This document shows, piece by piece, positions 1 through 8,310 of a stretch of DNA of 21,078 bases (the stretch's first letter is position 1; each line of letters begins with the position of its first letter). The notes beneath the pieces were generated by a model. That model saw nothing but the letters and a program-made list of their open reading frames with translations, searched no databases and was not told where the DNA came from. The stretch spans positions 1 through 21,078 of the forward strand of contig JANJXE010000039.1 of assembly GCA_024709185.1 (NCBI GenBank), in the 5' to 3' direction. The DNA is from Paludibacter sp. (lineage in GTDB: Bacteria > Bacteroidota > Bacteroidia > Bacteroidales > Paludibacteraceae). Both the position numbers and the translations under genes were made by a program.

Positions 1-16
1 AGAGCTCACCCTTTCA

Positions 17-1168
17 TCATGCCAGTATCAATTTTTTACCTAATTCAATAAATTCATTTCGTTTCGAACGATCGACCTTTCCCACAGGATCCACATAACC
101 GCGTAAACCCTGTGCCACCAAATGCTGGTGGGCAGCCACCACACAGGCCCCTTCGAAATTAATGTGCATCAGTTTATCGCTTAGCGGCGTACTATTACGG
201 GCAAACAACTCGATTGGCTCCATGGCTGGTGTATTGTGCTCACTACCCAGCGTTACCACAAAACCCCTTTCGTGGAGGTAAGATGCATACTTTTCGAGCA
301 ATTGCACATCGTTGCGGGTCGTAATGAATTCCACCGAATGAAAACCGCGGCGAGTCAGCTCTTCAGCCACCTGCTCCAGGTTGGCTTCGAAATCGGTATA
401 GCCCCCTTTGGCATCATCGGCTAAGAACGGATAGGTAGGAATACCTCCGGCTGCCAGAATAATGCTGCACACCGTTTCAACAGGAAGAAAAGCCTTCGGA
501 TCCTCGGGAACAAAAGCAGCACCGCCCGCTTTCAACAAGTTCGCCCGGATTTCATTTTCCACACCCGCCACATCTTCAATGGAAGATTTGAGTTCTTTTC
601 CTCCAAAAATAGTTGACAACAAAGAGCGGATGGCCGTTTCGTTGCCTTTTGTAACTTCATACACCTTTAATCGCAATGCCTTGGCAAGATGCCGCTCCCG
701 GAACATGCCATTGGTAAGTTCAGCTCGTATCCAGCGGATATCAAGGATAAAACCTGCATTCGTTTCAAGCAGGATACCATTCAGTTTGCGGCACATCGAT
801 TCCACCTGTTTGTTCGATTCCTTCAGCACCGAAGCCAGCTGCGAAGCATAGGGCTCAGCCAGACGGAACGGAAAAGTCAGTCCCTTCCCGCTAATGTAGG
901 TACGGCCGGGATTTCCCGGATCGTTGACACGAAGTCCCGCTTTCTGATCGGCTTCGTTGAGTCCGATGAGTTCAATATTGAACAACGGATAGAGTCCACG
1001 TTCGCGACAGCCTTCCGACCAGGATTCATAACCAGCAGCAGTATAAAAATCATTGATTCCTACTACCTTCACTCCTTCGGCCACCGCTCGGTCGAGCGCC
1101 TCTTCCAGTACGGAAAAAGCGCTAAACGAATAGGGCGTATGTAAATGGGCATTAACTTTAATCATCAT
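17..1168 (-). CDS. PHP-domain metal-dependent hydrolase-like protein
   Basis: About 383 residues. The N-terminus carries the first PHP motif, NAHLHTPYSF, with the HxH pair at residues 8 and 10; this motif binds metal in PHP phosphoesterases (histidinol phosphatase, polymerase exonuclease domains). The usual second motif (a TDH) reads GINDF here, so the metal site is not canonical. A late GSEHNTP segment near residue 330 may supply another metal ligand. The longest open frame begins with TTG at 1186; I chose the first ATG at 1168 because it directly precedes the HxH motif (a second ATG follows at 1165). The gene lies 88 bp behind the fused E1 gene on the same strand and may be the last gene of the kinase/dehydrogenase transcript, but no promoter or terminator is clear between them. 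Family is fairly sure; substrate and role are unknown. Confidence 0.75.
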   Translation of the reverse strand: MMIKVNAHLHTPYSFSAFSVLEEALDRAVAEGVKVVGINDFYTAAGYESWSEGCRERGLYPLFNIELIGLNEADQKAGLRVNDPGNPGRTYISGKGLTFPFRLAEPYASQLASVLKESNKQVESMCRKLNGILLETNAGFILDIRWIRAELTNGMFRERHLAKALRLKVYEVTKGNETAIRSLLSTIFGGKELKSSIEDVAGVENEIRANLLKAGGAAFVPEDPKAFLPVETVCSIILAAGGIPTYPFLADDAKGGYTDFEANLEQVAEELTRRGFHSVEFITTRNDVQLLEKYASYLHERGFVVTLGSEHNTPAMEPIELFARNSTPLSDKLMHINFEGACVVAAHQHLVAQGLRGYVDPVGKVDRSKRNEFIELGKKLILA

Positions 1169-1256
1169 TATTCGATTTTGGTTCAACTTCGCGGGACTGT
1201 CCTGTTTACAGGGGATGTTCCTGCGATGATTAGCTCAGTGGTTTTCCAACTGTGAT

Positions 1257-3716
1257 TTAAACTCCTTTTTTAGCTCTGCGGATGATCTCTCCATCGGTGA
1301 AATTCTGTCCGGGAACATAACCTGCCAGTGGCTGGATGCGTTCGTGAACCATATCGAGGAACCAGCTTACCTGCGGGAAGAACGCTTCTTCCAACTCATA
1401 GGCCGGTGTAATCCAGTTGCGCGAACCCAATACCGATACAGGAGCATCGAGGTAATCGAAACAAAGCTGCGAGATATTGGAGGCCAGGTCGTTGAGGAAC
1501 GAACCACGTGCATTGGCATCGCTGGCCACAATACATTTACCGGTTTTCTTCACCGATTCAACCACTTTTTCGTAGTTGAAGGGCACCAATGTGCGGGCGT
1601 CGATAACTTCTACCGACATTCCGTATTTTTCTTCCAGCACTTTGGCAGCCTGCAATGCAGGATACAGCGTGTAACCTACGGTGAGGATGGTCAGGTCGTT
1701 ACCGGCCTTCTTCACATCGGGTTCACCAAACGGAATCTCGTAATATCCTTCGGGAACACCACCTTCGTGGAACTGTTCACCAATATCGTAGATACGCTGA
1801 CTTTCGAAATAGATCACCGGATCGGTGCCCTGAAGTGCCGAGTTCATCAAACCCTTGGCATCGTACGGAGTCACGGGGAAACAAACCTTGATTCCCGGAA
1901 TATGTGCCACTAATGAGGTCCAGTCCTGCGAGTGCTGAGCACCGTATTTCGAACCTACCGATACGCGTAATACCACCGGCATTTTCAGCACATTACCACT
2001 CATGGCCTGCCATTTGGGCAACTGGTTGAACACCTCGTCGCCGCAACGACCCAGGAAGTCGCAGTACATAATTTCAGGAACTACACGTCCGCCACACATC
2101 GCATATCCAATGGCTGTTCCTACAATCGAAGCTTCTGCAATGGGCGAGTTGAACAAACGATGATACGGCAGGGCTTCAGTCATACCGCCATACACGGCAA
2201 AAGCGCCACCCCAGTCGCGGTTTTCTTCACCATAGGCCACCAGCGAGGCATCTTTATAGAAACGATCCATCAGCGCTTCGAAAATACCATCGCGCAACTG
2301 ATATTGCTTCATCTTGCTATAGGGTTTTCCATCGGCATCGAAAGCAAAGCGCTCTTTAGCTGCCAGTTTCTTCACCCTTGAATTTTCTTCCAGCGGCATC
2401 AGCACATCGGGTTTCGCTTCCGACATTGCATCCACTGATCCGTTCGAGAATATCATCTCGCTGATCACTTCGGGATTGCTCATCCGTGGAGAAATAGTAT
2501 CATCAATTGATTTCAGGAACATCTCGTACACCACCGATTTCACATCAGCCCAGATGGCATCAAGATCGGTTTGAGCTGCTTCTCCGGCTTCCACCAACTG
2601 TTTGCCAAAGCTGGCAATACAGTCCTGTTTTTCCCAGGCTTCCACTTCTTCTTTCGAACGGTACGACGAAGCATCGGAAGGCGAGTGGCCACTGTAGCGG
2701 TAGGTGAGCACATCGAGCAGCACCGGACCGCGTTTTTCGTCGATAATTTTGCGTTTGCGTTTGTAGGCATCAATCACTGCCAACGGATTGTAACCATCCA
2801 CACGCTCAGCATGCATCTGATCGGGATTCACACCGGCACCAATGCGGGCGGCAACACCATAACCCATCGTTTCACCGCAGGTTTGGCCGCCCATTCCATA
2901 CTGGTTATTCATTATGTTGATAATCACAGGTAGTCCGCCCTTCATATCGCCCTCCCACAGTTCGTTGAACTGATCCATGGAGGCGAACGACAGACCTTCC
3001 CATACCGGACCGCAGGCCATCGATGCATCGCCGATATTTGCAACCACCATTCCCGGTTTGCGATTTACCTTTTTGTATAATGCTGCTCCTACAGCAATAT
3101 CGCCCGAACCACCCACGATGGCATTGTTGGGATACACGCCGAACGGTGTAAAGAAAGCGTGCATCGATCCACCCAGCCCTTTGTTGAAACCAGTTTCGCG
3201 TGCGAAAATTTCGGCCAGAGTACCGTAAACCAAAAAGCGACGAGCCAGCTCTTTGGTCGTTCCTTCAAAGCCCTGTTGTACCACTTTCAATACAGCGCCA
3301 TCAAAGAATTCCGTCATCACCTTCATCAGGAACGCATCGTCGGATTTATGAATCGCCGACATACCCTTGGCGAGGATTTCGCCATGTGAGCGGTGTGAGC
3401 CAAAAATAAAATCATCGACGGTAAGCGTCCACGCCATTCCTACCGCTGCCGATTCCTGTCCAATTGACAAGTGAGCCGGGCCGGGGTGGTTATAAGCGGT
3501 ACCGTTGTATTCCCCTTTTGTTTTAATAAGGTTGAGCATGGTTTCAAACTCACGGATGAGTACCATGTCGTGGTAAATGGCTTTAAATTCCTCGTTGGTG
3601 AAATTTCCTTTTTCGTCTTTCACAGTTTTTTGATACTGGTTGACGGGTATCGGTTGAAAATCGAGCTGACCCGCTTTGCGTGATTGAGACGGGTCGATGT
3701 ACTGTACTTTGGGCAT
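1257..3716 (-). CDS. 2-oxoacid (pyruvate-type) dehydrogenase E1, fused alpha and beta subunits
   Basis: The 819-residue protein is a thiamine-diphosphate-dependent E1: it decarboxylates a 2-oxoacid and passes the acyl group to the E2 lipoyl arm. Residues about 45-430 match E1 alpha: SHRSHGEILAKG (107-118), GLGGSMHAFF, the diphosphate/Mg motif GDAS(229-232)...NNQYG(270-274), and the conserved phospho-loop RYSGHSPSDASSYR (340-353). Residues about 470-815 match E1 beta: GEENRDWGGAFAVYGGM, NSPIAEASIVGTAIGYA, YCDF, and a transketolase C-terminal domain. Subunit fusion is common in Bacteroidota E1. Oddities: the motif is GDA rather than the usual GDG, and about 45 extra residues lie between the HRSHGE segment and GLGGSMH (119-165). 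It follows the E3 gene by 70 bp, completing an E2-E3-E1 set. Pyruvate is the likeliest substrate, but branched-chain 2-oxoacids cannot be excluded from sequence alone. Confidence 0.9.
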   Translation of the reverse strand: MPKVQYIDPSQSRKAGQLDFQPIPVNQYQKTVKDEKGNFTNEEFKAIYHDMVLIREFETMLNLIKTKGEYNGTAYNHPGPAHLSIGQESAAVGMAWTLTVDDFIFGSHRSHGEILAKGMSAIHKSDDAFLMKVMTEFFDGAVLKVVQQGFEGTTKELARRFLVYGTLAEIFARETGFNKGLGGSMHAFFTPFGVYPNNAIVGGSGDIAVGAALYKKVNRKPGMVVANIGDASMACGPVWEGLSFASMDQFNELWEGDMKGGLPVIINIMNNQYGMGGQTCGETMGYGVAARIGAGVNPDQMHAERVDGYNPLAVIDAYKRKRKIIDEKRGPVLLDVLTYRYSGHSPSDASSYRSKEEVEAWEKQDCIASFGKQLVEAGEAAQTDLDAIWADVKSVVYEMFLKSIDDTISPRMSNPEVISEMIFSNGSVDAMSEAKPDVLMPLEENSRVKKLAAKERFAFDADGKPYSKMKQYQLRDGIFEALMDRFYKDASLVAYGEENRDWGGAFAVYGGMTEALPYHRLFNSPIAEASIVGTAIGYAMCGGRVVPEIMYCDFLGRCGDEVFNQLPKWQAMSGNVLKMPVVLRVSVGSKYGAQHSQDWTSLVAHIPGIKVCFPVTPYDAKGLMNSALQGTDPVIYFESQRIYDIGEQFHEGGVPEGYYEIPFGEPDVKKAGNDLTILTVGYTLYPALQAAKVLEEKYGMSVEVIDARTLVPFNYEKVVESVKKTGKCIVASDANARGSFLNDLASNISQLCFDYLDAPVSVLGSRNWITPAYELEEAFFPQVSWFLDMVHERIQPLAGYVPGQNFTDGEIIRRAKKGV

Positions 3717-3724
3717 TTTTTATA

Positions 3725-3751
3725 ATGTTTAATTATTAATGATTAATGGGT
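3725..3751. repeat. Leader repeat before the E1 gene
   Basis: Plus-strand reading begins ATGTTTAAT and ends ATGATTAATGGGT, 27 bp in all, lying 8 bp upstream of the E1 start codon (coding-strand context TTAAACATTATAAAAAATG). It shares both ends with the element before doxX and its right end with the left arm at 14321-14361. Confidence 0.65.
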
Positions 3752-3786
3752 GGGGTTTAGAGGTGTTTTCTCGTTTTAATGTTTTA

Positions 3787-5214
3787 TTAAAAGGCGAAAA
3801 GGGTTTCTTTGAAGATTTCGCTGACGGTGGGGTGCGGGAATACGACTTCCTGCATTTGTTCGAGGGTCATTTCCTGTTCGATGGCCATGCAGGCGCCGTA
3901 AATCATTTCGCTGCACGGATTGCCGAGCATGTGAACACCGATTACTTCGCCATACTTTTCACCAATCAACACCTTGCAAATTCCGCTGCCGCCTTCGTTC
4001 TCTGCCACAAATCGTCCGGCAAAGGCCATGGGCAGTTTCGCCACTTTAAACTTCAACCCTTTGGCACGGGCCGATTCTTCGGTCTCGCCTACGCCTGCTA
4101 CTTCGGGATTGGTATACACCACGCCCGGAATGGCATTGTAGCGCATGCGATCGGCGCGGCCAGTGAGGTTGTTCACCACCACTTCGCCCTCGCGACTGGC
4201 TGTGTGTGCCAACAGGGAAAATCCGGTTACATCGCCTGCTGCAAACACTCCGGGAACATTGGTGCGCATCTTTTCATCCACTTTGATACCCCCGCGGAAG
4301 AGCTCCACGCCAAGGTTCTCGAGACCGAAACCGCTTGTCACGGGCCGACGGCCAACGCTCACCAGAATTTTTTCACCTTCTATCGTTTGAGTAGCTCCAT
4401 CTTTTTCAAATACTACCTTGTTTCCATGCACTTGAACCACTTTGGCACTAAGGAAGAATTCAACGCCTTTCTTCGCATAATGCGCACGCATCATGGCCGA
4501 AATTTCCAGGTCGAGTCCGCCCAAAATTTCCGGTAGCATCTCTACTACAGTCACTTTTGTTCCCAGGCTATTAAAGAAGCTGGCAAACTCCATCCCGATG
4601 ACACCACCGCCAATAATCACCAGCGATGTGGGTTGTTCCTTCAGCATAAGTATTTCGCGATTGGTGAGGATAATCTCATTTTCGCTGTTTGAAAGCGTAG
4701 TATCAGCTGATGCTGTTTTAGTGCCGTTTGATAGTACACCTTCGCCGGGCTTAACCAAGCCCGGAATGGGCGGAACAAAGGCTTCCGAGCCCGTGCAAAT
4801 CAACAGGTTTTTTCCTTTGTAGGATGTTCCACCGCTGCTAACTTCCACACCTTCACTGCTACGACCCACAATGATAGCTTCAGCATTTACCACCGTCACA
4901 TGATGCATTTTCATCTTACCTTCCACACCGGCAACCAACTTACGCACCACCTTATTCTTACGGGCCATCAGTTTGGAAAAATCGAAGCGGATATTGTCGC
5001 CGAAAACGCCATACTTATCACCATGCAGCGCATTCTCGTATATTTTTGCACTATACAGCAGGGTTTTCGTTGGAATACATCCTTCGTTAAGGCAAACGCC
5101 ACCCATGCTCTTTTTTTCAAATAAAATGACCTTCAGTCCTTTGTGACCGGCCCGTTCGGCTGCCACGTAACCTGCTGGTCCTCCGCCGATAATGATTAAA
5201 TCGTACTGTTCCAT
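3787..5214 (-). CDS. lpdA: Dihydrolipoyl dehydrogenase (E3)
   Basis: FAD- and NAD-dependent flavoprotein that reoxidises the dihydrolipoyl arm of E2. Visible signatures: N-terminal FAD fold IIIGGGPAGYVAA; redox disulfide GGVCLNEGCIPTK (CxxxxC); second dinucleotide fold VIIGGGVIGMEFA; GVFAAGDVTG FAD segment; and the C-terminal catalytic HPTVSEIFKE (His and Glu). The open frame extends upstream to 5280, but I place the start at 5214 because MEQYDLIIIGG begins exactly where homologues begin. The protein is then 475 residues. Compared with E. coli Lpd, about 25 extra Ser/Thr/Asn-rich residues sit between the FAD and NAD domains, just after PPIPGLVKPGEG. It lies 75 bp after E2 and 70 bp before E1, so it is the dedicated E3 of this complex. 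Confidence 0.95.
   Translation of the reverse strand: MEQYDLIIIGGGPAGYVAAERAGHKGLKVILFEKKSMGGVCLNEGCIPTKTLLYSAKIYENALHGDKYGVFGDNIRFDFSKLMARKNKVVRKLVAGVEGKMKMHHVTVVNAEAIIVGRSSEGVEVSSGGTSYKGKNLLICTGSEAFVPPIPGLVKPGEGVLSNGTKTASADTTLSNSENEIILTNREILMLKEQPTSLVIIGGGVIGMEFASFFNSLGTKVTVVEMLPEILGGLDLEISAMMRAHYAKKGVEFFLSAKVVQVHGNKVVFEKDGATQTIEGEKILVSVGRRPVTSGFGLENLGVELFRGGIKVDEKMRTNVPGVFAAGDVTGFSLLAHTASREGEVVVNNLTGRADRMRYNAIPGVVYTNPEVAGVGETEESARAKGLKFKVAKLPMAFAGRFVAENEGGSGICKVLIGEKYGEVIGVHMLGNPCSEMIYGACMAIEQEMTLEQMQEVVFPHPTVSEIFKETLFAF
4745..4764. repeat. GC-rich palindrome inside the E3 gene
   Basis: CCGGGCTT and AAGCCCGG are perfect complements around the 4-nt loop AACC, inside the coding region. They encode the residues PGLVKPG at the start of the extra segment between the FAD and NAD domains. 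The stem is the most GC-rich short palindrome I saw and coincides with the edge of the insertion. Confidence 0.6.
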
Positions 5215-5289
5215 GAATTGATTTTCGTTTAAAATTTTCCTGAACGCTAATTTACACACTTTTTTGCTGCAAACAGCCATTCATGGAGT

Positions 5290-6708
5290 TTATACCACTT
5301 CGAGTTCAAGGTTCTCAATTTCAATAGCAATTTGTTTCAGGAAACGGGTCGCTTCGCCGCCATCGAGGGCGCGGTGGTCGTAGGTAAGACTGAGTCCGAT
5401 GTAGGGAACAAAGGCATACACCCCCTCGCCTAAATCTTTCGGACGCGGAACAATTGTGTTTACTCCCAGGATAGCCGACTGAGGCAGGTTGATTACCGGA
5501 GTAAACATTTCCACTCCGTAATTGCCGAGGTTGGAAACGGTAAAGGTTGCCGCTTCGGCAGCGAGTAATTCGGGTGAGATAGCTCCTTTTTTACAGCTGT
5601 TGGCCACTTCCTTCAACTGACTGGCCAGACCTGTAATCGAGAGGTCATCGGCATTGCGTACCGCAGGCACCATCAAACCACGTTCGGTATCAACGGCCAG
5701 TCCGAGGTGCACCTTGTTGAACAAGCGCATGGCATCTCCCATAAAGTGAGAATTCACATTCGGGAATTTTTTCAGTGCTTTAATAACCGCGAAACACACC
5801 ATATCATTCAGGGTGATATTCACCGAAAGTTTACCAGCTTCAAGGGCTGACTTGGCTTTTTTGCGCAGTTCGAGCATGCGGCGGGCATCGGCACCGAGGT
5901 GGTGCGTGAGCTGCGCCGAATTTTGCAACGAAGCATGCATCGATTTGGCAATAATCTTTCGCATGTTCGACAATTTCTTATCTTCGTAATCCACACCGTA
6001 GAGGGCATTCACAGGAGTAGTAAAGTCGGCTGAAGTAACCGTTCCTGCCAGACCAGAGCCTGTACCCTGAACGTTCAGACCCTCTTCGGCCACCATTTTC
6101 TTAGCCACACCCGACAGTTTCGGACGGTTTTCGAGGGCTGCCTTCACATCTTTTTCGATCACACGACCGCCGGGGCCGCTACCTGTAAGCTGTTCAGCAT
6201 TGAGAGCCTCTTTGGCAGCCACCATTTTTGCACGGGGAGAAACGAATGAGGCCTTAGCAGCCGGTTGGGGAACACTTACCGCAGGCGATGCAGCCGGGGC
6301 AGCTTGTGTAACATCAGCAGCCTGGCTCGTTGAAGCCTGACCAGCAGCAGGAGCCAATGTTTGTCCGGCAGCAGGAGCCGCGGCCTGTTGAGAAGCGCTA
6401 ATCTGTTGCGCAGAAGCTGCATCCGAAGAAGCCGCAGCGGAACCACCGGTCAATCCGGTAATATCTTCACCCGGCTCGCCAATCACCATCATATTCAGCA
6501 ACACTTCCACCTCATCGCCTTCGTTGTAGTACGATTCCAGCACCACGCCATCCACCGGCGATTCTTCCTCAAACGAAGCTTTATCGGTTTCGTAAGCAAA
6601 CAAAACATCTCCTTTTTTCACCACATCGCCCTTTTTCTTTTTCAGCTCTGTGATGATACAACTTTCAACCGATTGCCCCTGTTTGGGTAAAATAATAACT
6701 GTAGCCAT
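5290..6708 (-). CDS. 2-oxoacid dehydrogenase E2 (dihydrolipoamide acyltransferase)
   Basis: 472-residue core enzyme that carries the lipoyl arm and transfers the acyl group to CoA. Domain order: one lipoyl domain (1-80) with the lipoylation lysine in ETDKASFEEES (Lys43); a flexible linker rich in Ala, Gln, Pro and Ser (about 85-153) with an internal APAAGQ repeat; a peripheral-subunit-binding domain (155-193, GSGPGGRVIEKDV); a second, degenerate copy (196-230, GTGSGLAGTVTSADF); and the catalytic domain (about 240-472) ending with YDHRALDGGEA, where His445 and Asp449 form the HxxxDG active site. The gene starts only 8 bp after the kinase stop, so the two are almost certainly cotranscribed. With E3 and fused E1 behind it, this is the scaffold of a complete complex; the pyruvate (acetyltransferase) form is likely, though substrate class is inferred. 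Confidence 0.92.
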   Translation of the reverse strand: MATVIILPKQGQSVESCIITELKKKKGDVVKKGDVLFAYETDKASFEEESPVDGVVLESYYNEGDEVEVLLNMMVIGEPGEDITGLTGGSAAASSDAASAQQISASQQAAAPAAGQTLAPAAGQASTSQAADVTQAAPAASPAVSVPQPAAKASFVSPRAKMVAAKEALNAEQLTGSGPGGRVIEKDVKAALENRPKLSGVAKKMVAEEGLNVQGTGSGLAGTVTSADFTTPVNALYGVDYEDKKLSNMRKIIAKSMHASLQNSAQLTHHLGADARRMLELRKKAKSALEAGKLSVNITLNDMVCFAVIKALKKFPNVNSHFMGDAMRLFNKVHLGLAVDTERGLMVPAVRNADDLSITGLASQLKEVANSCKKGAISPELLAAEAATFTVSNLGNYGVEMFTPVINLPQSAILGVNTIVPRPKDLGEGVYAFVPYIGLSLTYDHRALDGGEATRFLKQIAIEIENLELEVV

Positions 6709-6716
6709 TCTTTATC

Positions 6717-8195
6717 TTACTTTAATTCTGTGATTTTTATAAATTGATGATATGCTTCCGACCAGGCCTGAGCGTTTTCGGGCAGGTACTCATCGAGTAA
6801 CACTGATTCGCGAATAATGCCGCGCATTTCCTGTAACGAATCGACACATCCCGCTGCTTTTGCCTGAATCATGATGTTCCCGATGGCAGTTGCTTCGGCA
6901 GGACCCGCCAGCACCGGAATGCCGATAGCATTAGCAGTAAACTGATTCAGCAGTGGATTTTTGGATCCGCCGCCTATCACGTGCAGTTTCTCAATTGCAA
7001 ACGGAGCCAGTCGGTTCAGGATTCCCAACACGTATTTGTACTTCAGCGCCAGACTTTCGAAAATGCTGCGTACAAAGGCCGCATGCGATTCGGGCTCTTT
7101 TTGTCCTGTAGTCTTACAATAGTTGCGAATGGCCTGCGTCATGCTTTCGGGATTGGCAAACGAGCTGTGATCAGGATCAATCAGCGACTCGAATGCGGGT
7201 ACCGTATCGGCCAGCTGAACCAGCTTCTCGTAGGCATACGTTATCCCTTCTTTTTTCCATTCCTTCAGGCATTGTTCGAGCAACCACATGCCGGTGATAT
7301 TCTTTAAAAAGCGCGTTGTGCCTTCTACCCCACCTTCGTTGGTGAAATTTAAAGCTGCTGTTTCTTCGTTGATGATGGCATCCTGAACTTCGATGCCCAT
7401 CAGCGACCAGGTGCCGGAGCTGAGGTAGGCAAAGTTTTCGTTTTCGGCAGGAACAGCCGCCACAGCCGAAGCAGTATCGTGACCGGCAACCGCCACCACG
7501 GGAACAGCTCCGAGTTCACACTCTTCCGCAATATAATCGCGCAGGGTACCAATTACATGACCCGGCATCACCACATCCCCTAAAATGGAAGCGGGTACAC
7601 CGGCCTGCTCGAGCAATTCGTTTTCAAAGGCTTTTGTTCGGGGATTTAATATCTGTGAAGTTGAGGCAATGGTATATTCCACTACTTTATTTCCTGTGAG
7701 GAGATATGCCAGTGCATCGGGCATAAACAACATCGACTTTGTTGCCTTCAGCAGTGAATTATCTGCCTGTTTTAACGCGAAGAGTTGGTACAAACTATTG
7801 AAGTTCATCACCTGAATACCGGTCAACTCGTACACCCGCTCGCGGGTTACTTTTTTGAAATAGGCCGCCGGAGCATGCATCGTATGCGGATCGCGGTAGG
7901 CATACGGCGCACCGAGTACGGTACCATCTTCGGCAATTAAAGCAAAATCGACGCCCCAGGTATCGATACCAATCGACGAAATGACAATACCTTCTTTGGC
8001 CGCTGCCGAAAGTCCTTCTTTAAGGTGCTCGAAAAGTGCGTAAATATTCCAGTGATAATGATTTCCGATGCGAAGTATCTGATTGGGAAAGCGCGTCAGC
8101 TCTTTCATCTGCAGGCGACCGTTTTCCACTGTGCCCAGAATGGTCCGTCCGCTGGTGGCACCCAGGTCGAATGCCAGAAAGGATTTGTTCTTCAT
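6717..8195 (-). CDS. rhaB: Rhamnulokinase (RhaB-type deoxyketose kinase)
   Basis: FGGY-family sugar kinase, 492 residues, phosphorylating L-rhamnulose at C1 with ATP. The N-terminal phosphate-binding loop is FLAFDLGATSGRTIL (residues 6-20); SIGIDTWGVDFALI (74-87) and YRDPHT (100-105) are typical of rhamnulokinases; the catalytic aspartate is in VAVAGHDTASAV (Asp240; Asp237 in E. coli RhaB by memory); the adenosine-binding segments YLSSGTWSLMG and HVIGGGSKNPLLNQFTANA are present. It resembles Bacteroides RhaB more than FucK as I recall those sequences. The gene nevertheless follows fucI (193 bp away) rather than rhaA, and no second kinase is in the window, so it may act on L-fuculose as well. 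A TAGTTTTG promoter box lies about 110 bp upstream. The E2 gene begins 8 bp after its stop. Confidence 0.9.
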   Translation of the reverse strand: MKNKSFLAFDLGATSGRTILGTVENGRLQMKELTRFPNQILRIGNHYHWNIYALFEHLKEGLSAAAKEGIVISSIGIDTWGVDFALIAEDGTVLGAPYAYRDPHTMHAPAAYFKKVTRERVYELTGIQVMNFNSLYQLFALKQADNSLLKATKSMLFMPDALAYLLTGNKVVEYTIASTSQILNPRTKAFENELLEQAGVPASILGDVVMPGHVIGTLRDYIAEECELGAVPVVAVAGHDTASAVAAVPAENENFAYLSSGTWSLMGIEVQDAIINEETAALNFTNEGGVEGTTRFLKNITGMWLLEQCLKEWKKEGITYAYEKLVQLADTVPAFESLIDPDHSSFANPESMTQAIRNYCKTTGQKEPESHAAFVRSIFESLALKYKYVLGILNRLAPFAIEKLHVIGGGSKNPLLNQFTANAIGIPVLAGPAEATAIGNIMIQAKAAGCVDSLQEMRGIIRESVLLDEYLPENAQAWSEAYHQFIKITELK

Positions 8196-8239
8196 ATAGC
8201 AGTACTTATTTTAAGGGTTGGATAAAACGGGCACTCTGT

Positions 8240-8266
8240 CGCTTTTTCTCTTCTGAAAAAAAGGCG
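8240..8266 (-). other. Imperfect inverted repeat in the rhaB leader
   Basis: Between the proposed rhaB promoter and the start codon, CGCTTTTT and AAAAAGGCG (plus-strand reading) can pair with one bulged base around a loop of about 10 nt. In the direction of transcription the stem is not followed by a T run, so it is not an intrinsic terminator of fucI. It could be a leader hairpin, or chance pairing of A and T runs. Confidence 0.3.
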
Positions 8267-8302
8267 CAGAATGCTCGTTGTATTCCTGTAGTTTACCGGA
8301 TG

Positions 8303-8310
8303 CAAAACTA
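8303..8310 (-). promoter_or_regulatory. Candidate promoter (-7 box TAGTTTTG) for rhaB and the dehydrogenase genes
   Basis: The minus-strand octamer TAGTTTTG fits the Bacteroidota -7 consensus TAnnTTTG exactly. The -33 region, about 20 bp upstream near 8330, reads TGTTA and fits the TTTG/TTG consensus poorly. Transcription would start near 8297, giving a leader of about 100 nt before rhaB. This would let the kinase and dehydrogenase genes be expressed independently of fucI. Confidence 0.4.

Noticed and set aside
1..20. Possible start of another gene overlapping the PHP stop (ATGA at 17-20, or GTG at 7-9)
   Set aside because: The ATG frame ends after four codons, and the GTG leaves only three codons in the window, so nothing can be supported.
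1201..1212. CCTGTTTACAGG palindrome between E1 and the PHP gene as a terminator
   Set aside because: The stem is only 4-5 bp with no T tract behind it in the transcription direction.
3739..4536. Long plus-strand open frame (265 residues) opposite E3
   Set aside because: It is fully antisense to a gene with all E3 motifs, the translation shows no recognisable domain, and no promoter or start context supports it.
5215..5280. N-terminal extension of E3 (22 residues up to 5280)
   Set aside because: The extension has no counterpart in E3 enzymes and is not a convincing signal or targeting peptide; the FAD fold begins right after the ATG at 5214.
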